A stretch of 64,000 bases of DNA from Trebouxia sp. TZW2008 (taxonomy: Eukaryota > Chlorophyta > Trebouxiophyceae > Trebouxiales > Trebouxiaceae), in NCBI GenBank assembly GCA_002118135.1, contig BDIU01000217.1:1-64000 (forward strand), in the 5' to 3' direction. A program made the translations under genes and the position numbers. Of this stretch, positions 57,928 through 64,000 are shown piece by piece (the first letter of the stretch is position 1; the number at the start of each line of letters is the position of its first letter). The notes beneath the pieces were generated by a model, which made no database searches, was not told the origin of the DNA, and was given only the letters and a program-made list of their open reading frames with translations.

Positions 57928-58237
57928 TGCTGTATTTGCGGCTGAACCCAGGTATGAGCCTGGTGAATGGATCAGGTGGAAATTTCCCTTTTTCCTGCCA
58001 ATATATTTCCCAATTCCATGCAGCACTACAGCAAAACAACAGAGAATCCTGCACATTGATGACACCTGCAGAGTTTGACGGCACATGCGCGCACGTCTTT
58101 TGGGCCAAAGTTCTTGTTCGACTCTCGCAGATTCCAGATTGAACCGGGGAAGCGTGGACTCCACAAGGCCACCGCAGCCTGCGGTGATAGACTCGCAGGC
58201 ATCTGACAACCACTGTCCTTCTGAGGAAGCTGTTCAA
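57928..58237. other. Short intergenic region upstream of the DUF218 gene
   Basis: It holds the tRNA 5' flank and the DUF218 promoter; no gene was seen. Sequence near 58050-58150 is richer in CG dinucleotides, as in the other promoter intervals. Confidence 0.4.
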
Positions 58238-59387
58238 ATGAAGGCTGTTGTGGTCCTTGTGAGTTTGTGAGATGTTGCTAAGAGGATGCAGCTGTCGCAC
58301 GAAATCGATTGCGCCTGAACGCAACGCAGGGTTGCAAACCTGACACCAATAGGCTCACAGAAAGAGCAGCAGCGGCTGCACAAGCTTGGCTTTCCTTGCA
58401 TGACACCAGCACCATAATGCTGTGTACAGGGTACGCCAGCCAGGCGGGTAGGCTTCAACTGGTCTCAAGATGGAATTGTATCACTGATCGCAATCACTCT
58501 TGTCAGAGCCTCAGGTGGTGTGCTGCTCTGCAGGGCTGCCTGCAGAGGCAAACTTACTTGGAGCACAAGCAGTTGCTGCAGGCGTGCCTGCTGATTGCAT
58601 TGTTATAGAGGACCAAGCCAAGAACTCCATTGAGAATGCGCTTCTTTGCCTTCCAATCCTGCTGAGCAGCCAGGTGCAGCATATTGTGCTAGTAACTTCT
58701 GACTACCACCTGCCAAGGTGCAGGCTGCTGTTTGAGATGGTTCTGCAGGGTACAGGCATCGAACTGTCATGGGCGGAGGTAAATGACATCTGCTTTTCGT
58801 GCTGTGTCCACTTCACACACATGCAGCGTTAGATAGCAGTTCAAATACTCAAGACTGCACAATGATTGACAAGCCTTCTTTGGGACATGTGTGGCGTAAC
58901 AGTCCCTCACACGCGGCAACTTCGCAGCATTCTGTGATCATTGATTCACAGTCATGGACTTTAGGCTGCGTCACTCTTGCAGGCATATTCAGAGATCACA
59001 GATGTTGAGCGCCAAAAGCTTGTCGAGCAAGAAGTCAGAGGCATGCAGCACTTGTCAGCCTTGGCAGCACGGCCAGACTTTCACCGAGACATGCTTAAAG
59101 ACAGGAAATTGACCCACCCAGACCTTCTGCAGCATTGTGCAGACAATGTACAGCTGCCGCTACAGCCACAGCCGCTTGGCATTGCATCCAACAGCTTATT
59201 ACAGCGGAGTCTGTCGAGAAAGCTGTCAACTGGTGGCGGCAGCATGCGACGGCTGGTGCACCAGCTGTCAACTAAGCATGGAAAGATGCAGCATGTTGAT
59301 GAGAATGAGCAGATGCAAGACGAGCTGATCGCAGTGGCGTATCAAGGCACAACTGTTGCAGAGTCAATGGCTGCCAAGTTGGCTTAA
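58238..59387 (+). CDS. DUF218-domain protein (YdcF/SanA-like)
   Basis: Four exons (58238-58258, 58330-58447, 58534-58778, 58983-59387) sum to 789 nt, giving 262 residues. Seen: MKAVVVL-GCKPDTNRLTERAAAA at the start (the family's V.LG…R...A), IMLCTGYASQAG, AQAVAAGVPADCIVIEDQAK, SIENA, and VLVTSDYHLPRC, matching the DUF218 pattern E..S.nT.EN…VTs.yH..R. The last 135 residues extend beyond the domain, are basic and Gln/Ser-rich, and contain no recognised motif. Bacterial relatives are envelope-associated; the reaction is unknown. No signal peptide or membrane segment is seen, so it is probably soluble. It converges on the unknown gene at 60152-61795. Confidence 0.85.
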
Positions 59388-60151
59388 AAGTAGCAACATG
59401 ACTGTGTCTGCAACATTCACCTTGTCACTATGTGGCAATTGCTTTGTAACCTGTAGTTGCTCTGTGGCCAAAACACTGAAGCTCAATTCAGCGACTTGAT
59501 TGCATAGTCTATGATGTCAGCTGCTTGCAGGTGAGCAGTGACCATTATGGCTTCTGAGCAGCATGTCTAAGACATCTGCATACACAATCTGACCCTTCCT
59601 CACTGTCAACTTCATTATGCAGCGCCTGTCTTCACCTTTGTTGCTGATGTTTGCTTGGCCGATGTTGCGGCTACCTGAATGCCTGGTGACATTCCGTTCT
59701 GTTCTGCATAAGCAACCCAACATTCCAACTGTGGGCGCAGCGCAACTATGCATAGTACAAAGGAAGGCAACCAAGCTTGTGCGCCAGTTAGAAAGGTTGA
59801 AGCTTGAGCTAGTCACAAACTCATTCTATCTAGTATATCTTGTTGTTCTTGATTTGTAGCACTTATGCAATGCAACTGAAAAACAATTTTGGGGAATGGC
59901 GTAGGCCTTTGCCTGACGGCAGGCCAAACACAACAAATGCGTGTGGCTGCTGAGTCTAAGCCAGTAGTGAACCTTATTGCACGCTGCTGCATACATTAAC
60001 ATTTGACCTGGACATCAAGCTGCACTGCATGCCTCAATGGCAATGTTCAACTGCCACGACCATGCCAATGCATTACTGACAGTCAGACATTTGGCATGAC
60101 CACAAAACTTCAGTAACCGCAACAAGGAAAACAAGACAAACGTTCAGATAG
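59388..60151 (-). pseudogene. Possible orphan exon fragment within the convergent intergenic region
   Basis: At about 59530-59660 the minus strand reads ISNKGEDRRCIMKLTVRKGQ followed by IVYADVLDML. This looks like the end of a folded enzyme domain (a 'K.TVR.G.IVY' ending is common in metal-dependent amidohydrolases), but no exon to join it to was found. It may be a remnant or part of an unrecognised gene. The remaining sequence up to 60151 shows nothing. Confidence 0.25.
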
Positions 60152-61795
60152 TCATAAACCAGGCAAGAGCTTGCTGAGCCATGCAAACATGGAATCAGCA
60201 TTGCCAGGCTCAGGTTGTGCATTGCACAGCTTTTGTTTGCACTTCTCATATCTACTTGGTTGAGGTGGTTTTTGGATGCGCATGTCCTCCATTGCAAACA
60301 TGACATCTGCTGATGAACCTGGCTCCTGCCATTGTGCTGGAGCGGTTGCTCCGCTGCTGCTTGGGTCCTGCAGTGAAGCGGTCACAATGTTCTTGCTTTG
60401 CAGTGTTCACTCACAAGCACACTGTGACAGGCTATGGCGGCTCAGAAAGATGGCAGTCTGTATCGTTGTGTCACTCTTGATATGCATGCGCATACGCTTG
60501 CTTTGACCTACAGAGTCTGTCATTGAGCAACACAGTTGATGGGTTGCAATCAAGTTGCAGATGAATGCGTTGCAACTGTCCAAAGCAAAGCATACATCAC
60601 AACCAAAAGAAAAAAGGTTTTCTACTGGTAAGGGCACAGGTTTGCCTGAGTTGGACATACCTCATAGTTTGACCATGAACATTCCTGCCTGCTGTTATGC
60701 CATTGCTGAAGGCCTGTTTGTTGATCAATATCAATATGAGCCTTGATCAGGGAGCTAGCATGTGAGCTGTAGTCAACTCTATATGCATGTATGTCCTCAT
60801 CAAAAACATGCTCTACTGCGTCCAGGTCTGCCAGCAGATTGCGACGAGTAGCTGTAGCCTTCTGATTGGAGAGCCTGAAGCGAGGCCGAGGTACTCTTCG
60901 CCTTTCTGTTGACTGACCCATCTTGCGAGGGGCAGGTGCTGGGGGGCAAGGGGGTTTTGGCGGCAGCTGCGACAGGGCATTTGAGCAGGGAACAGCCCTT
61001 GCATGGTTGGGCCAAACACTGTGCATTGGTGCTGCAACCATGTCTGTCTGGTGGCTGGTAAGCGGATCCCACAACGGTTGTGGCAGGAGAGCTGATTCAG
61101 AGCTAGTGCTACTGTTGTAGCTGTCAGGAACAGAGTCAATGGATGGGGGATCGTATGCTGTAGAGGCTGATTCAAAGCTTTCTTGATCTGGTGAGTTTAG
61201 GAGCTCATCCCATGGCCAGGACTCTTCACACGCAATTGATGGCTCCATGCTGGTCTGCCGTGACAAGTATGAGCCCTGCTGATGATGCTGACTGTTGGTG
61301 TTTGCCGGCAGCGCGGTGCTTTGAAAGCTGTCAGGATTGATCCCTGCACAGCATGCAAGTAAGCATGCAGCAGATACTTTGCATATAGATCAAATTGATT
61401 GCATGATGCTATGCGCCTGAGCTGGCAAATGTCTGGATGCCATGGCAGCAGGCATGCTTACCGCTTGGTCCATGATTGATGTTTGGATGACTGAAAGTGG
61501 ATGGCACTGCTGTCTCATGTATGTAGCGCAGGTGACTGACGTTCTCAGTGAAGCCATAGCCTTGCCTAGTGCTTTGGCCTGGAGCTGTAGGTGGCAGCTG
61601 TGCAGGATGCGGATGCGGTCTAGACCTGCTCGGATGCTGTGAGGGATGTGTGAAGCGTTCAAAGGGAAGGCAGGCGTTCCTCCCAGCATTGTCGCTGAGA
61701 GGATACCGTTGCACTGGTTGCTGGTCCTGTCGGGAGGACCCCGGCTTGCAAAGTGCAGGCCAAGCCTGAAGCTCCTCGTTGTAGGATCTTCGCAT
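60152..61795 (-). CDS. Unrecognised, mostly disordered protein
   Basis: Three exons (61462-61795, 60661-61343, 60152-60367) sum to 1,233 nt, giving 410 residues. The N-terminal half is rich in Pro, Ser, His and Gln. A middle part contains ESWPWDELLNS and a Pro-rich stretch (PPKPPCPPAPAPRK). A more structured-looking segment, RFRLSNQKATATRRNLLADL then DAVEHVFDEDIHAYR, follows. The last exon ends MFAWLSKLLPGL. No signal peptide or membrane span is seen. The basic RRRVPRPRFRL stretch could be a nuclear-localisation signal. The acidic and proline-rich composition would suit a regulatory scaffold, but no function is assigned. It is divergent from the gene at 62452, 656 bp away. Confidence 0.6.
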
Positions 61796-62451
61796 TATCA
61801 ACTGGTATGATCACGGAAACGCTGCGGCGTGTCTCTGCTACGCGTCAGACAGCGGACAAAATTACAGAAGCTGATCGGATTGCACTGATCAATCCTCTGT
61901 CCCGAAGGCGGTCGGGCAAGGTCTCGCGATGCGCTTGCGGGCCACTACCAGAGATCACAAGGCAGTGAGCGCAAGTCTGCGTGATGACATTCCGCACGCA
62001 AGCAGAGCTTTGCAACTCCGAGCTTCAAACGCTGCCTGGGAACCGCCTTGCACAGGGCCAAAAGGGCCGCGGCTTTTTTTTCTGCCCTCACTGCGGCTTT
62101 GAAACTTTAAACCTGTCGAAGTATGCCATGCCTACATTACGGTCCGTGCGTCAGGTGGTCGATGTCAGCGATCAAAAGCCACGCTTTTCGCTGCGGGCTC
62201 GCTGGACGACAATTCTTGGAGCCTTGCACACGCTGTGCTTGCCACTGGATGCTTGCAGCTGCGTTTGACCTAACCGGCTCGTAACATAGGTCAACTAGCG
62301 GCTTTTGCGGCCTGCATCAGGCGGAGTCTCGACTAATCAGAATGTCGATGCTATGTACCCTTCCTCCTTGGGCAGTAAGTGCAGAATAGCTGTTGCAGCT
62401 TCGACGATCAACCAGCCTCGATCAAGCACCCCGGCCAGCTTCATAGCGTGT
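61796..62451. promoter_or_regulatory. Divergent intergenic region with short open frames
   Basis: It is richer in CG dinucleotides than the introns. Two plus-strand frames are open: 61807-61968 (53 codons, from MITETLRRVSATRQTADKIT) and 61981-62268 (with FFCPHCGFETLNLS, a zinc-finger-like CxxC). Neither has a joinable continuation, so they may be upstream ORFs, an exon or remnants. Confidence 0.35.
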
Positions 62452-64000
62452 ATGACTGACTCAGTCACGCAGATCATCGTACTCTTGGTGTTGCTTGCCA
62501 CCTGCCAAGGTCGACGACATTTTCGCAGCGACAGCGGCATAAGCAGCCAGGGTGACAGTGGCCTGCCAAGCCAGCAAGCAGCATGCACTGATGCCATACC
62601 AAAGCTGATTCATGAGCAGTCATGGCAGAGCTCAAGGCCCAGATGCAGCTCAGACATTACACTGGTCACACATCTATCATCAAGTTGGTAAGATTCCCAT
62701 GCAAAGCACATTTAAGAATCAAGCTCTGGCCCCTGTTGAATGTCTTTGTGTTCCAGGCTGGTGTCTCTGAGTTCCCTGTGTGTGACATGGAAAGGATGGA
62801 TTTCAGCTGCTGTTCATCTCCCTTCTGGTGCAGATCATGCTTCTGTGCTGTCAGATCTGAGTCAGTGGCATGCTGATCTTGATATCATTGGTAAGCTTCC
62901 AATCAGGTTGGCATGCCTCGTATGTAGCTGATGCTAAGCAAAGTTGCGAAAACCTTATCTGAGCAGCAAATGAAGCAAGGCACAAAGCTGTATTGTTGTG
63001 CAGTGACAGTTCACAGCGTTCCTGTATGGTTTTGCAGATGCCTGTGCACTAGACTTGTCAGTCTTCTCCAGCAAAGATGACTTACAGAATGAAGCAGCTG
63101 TACATGAGCCTGCTAATAGCTTGCGCAACAGAGCACTGGCCATGGCCACAGCAGAGGTGAACTTTAGCAGCAGTGGTATTGCAGGCAGTGCTATACTGTC
63201 TCAAGTTGGGCTGCAATGATGCATGTGCCACCGTGGCCAATGCAGAAAAGATAGTCTGTGTCACAAACTCACACAAAATGTGCAGAAGTCTGATGCAAAT
63301 GCTGCGACTTTGCTGCTGACAGCAGTCTGCTTCAAAGCTTCTGTCTTTTCAGTCATGCGCAGGTGCGACAGTATTTGCATTGACAGCTGCCAAATACCTG
63401 GCAGTAGTTTTTGGAGCTTTGTGTCCCCAACACAACACGCCTCTCAAGCAGTCTTTTGCAATGCAGATGGTTTTGCCGATTGACGTGGACTTCTTGGTGA
63501 GTAATCATCTGAGTGAAACAGATAGTGTGCAGCAGTTGTTGAGGTGGGCAGCTGCTGGTGCAGCTTCTGTCATTCCAGCTTGGCAGATGACTGCTGATTC
63601 AGCTGCTAGTCAACAGCACGCCACAAAATTGGTGACAGGTACTGCCAGCAGGGTTTGCAATGCACAGAAGGCGCTCACTCATTGCAAAACCTGTTCTGAT
63701 GTAATGATGTGTGTTCAAAGAGGTACCAATGACATTGTTTTGCTTGCGTCTGCAGCTGAGAAACCATTTCACATTTGCTGTTGTCCCAAGTAAATTACAG
63801 CTCAACCCAAGGCAATGTGACTGCTGTTGTCATCTGTGTGCCTCCACCTGCGGTCAGCAACAAGACCAGGACTTGCGCAATATGTCAGCTCGTTGTTTGC
63901 CTGGCCACCGATGTGGGTCAGACAGTATGCATGCAAAATGACATACTGTGTTAGTCATGAACCCTCATGTGTTGCTCCCCAGCAGTCTCAGTGCAAAGCA
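62452..64000 (+). CDS. Putative secreted protein, unknown family, runs off the window
   Basis: The exons 62452-62687, 62757-62890, 63038-63156 and 63353-63496 join in one frame. A fifth at about 63530-63638 follows in phase (QLLRWAAAGAASVIPAWQM). Residues 1-19 (MTDSVTQIIVLLVLLATCQG) look like a signal peptide. Then come a Ser/Gln-rich part, SSSWLVSLSSLCVTWKGWIS, HLPSGADHASVLSDLSQWH, DIIDACALDLSVFSSKDDLQ and AGATVFALTAAKYLAVVFG. Beyond 63640 two continuations are possible: a short frame stopping at 63791-63793, or further exons outside the window. I do not recognise the family. Confidence 0.5.

Overview
The window is nuclear DNA of an intron-rich eukaryote, most likely a chlorophyte green alga and probably a trebouxiophyte or lichen-photobiont type. 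Four things support this: a plant-type kinesin-7 with the NACK-like C-terminal region, a candidate plastid-targeted precursor, a PRISE-type reductase and a cyclic-nucleotide-binding-domain cation channel. The dehydrin-like giant gene and a TTTAGGG-type motif agree with it. Species-level assignment is inference. Introns are short to medium, GT-AG with at least three GC-AG cases, and TGCA/CTGCAG words are very common.

Layout. 1.1-3.5 kb: PRISE/5-beta-reductase-like gene (-), head to head with a METTL21-type methyltransferase (+, 3.8-4.9 kb). About 5.0-5.7 kb: weak small gene. 6.1-13.9 kb: cyclic-nucleotide-binding-domain potassium-type channel (-) with pore TTTGLGD; its introns hold a MITE and degenerate exon copies. 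15.5-16.2 kb: remnant of a non-LTR retrotransposon. 16.9-25.2 kb: ten-exon gene for a 1,134-residue glycine-rich, dehydrin-like protein made of repeated exon modules (-). 26.2-39.1 kb: secreted M1 zinc aminopeptidase (-, 15 exons, 1,037 residues). 39.5-41.9 kb: coiled-coil gene (+), plastid-targeted precursor (-) and short Mpo1/DUF962 gene (+). 42.8-57.1 kb: kinesin-7 (+). 57.6-57.9 kb: exact 106-bp tandem duplication and a tRNA-His-like gene. 58.2-59.4 kb: DUF218 protein (+). 60.2-61.8 kb: disordered unknown protein (-). From 62.5 kb to the edge: putative secreted protein (+).

Seven genes (PRISE, METTL21, dehydrin-like, M1, Mpo1-like, DUF218, 60.2-61.8 kb unknown) were assembled exon by exon by hand. 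In each, the summed exon length is divisible by three and the conserved motifs cross the junctions correctly (for example HEXXH-X18-E in the aminopeptidase). The channel is equally consistent from S1 to its stop, but its N terminus is unresolved. The kinesin is certain at both ends, with some middle exons approximate.

The most striking property is not one gene. In three unrelated long genes (channel, aminopeptidase, kinesin) the introns carry arrays of degenerate direct copies of a neighbouring exon or part of one ('exon shadows'), up to about eleven copies at roughly 110-150 bp spacing. The dehydrin-like gene appears to be the case where the same kind of duplication stayed in frame and became the protein's repeats.
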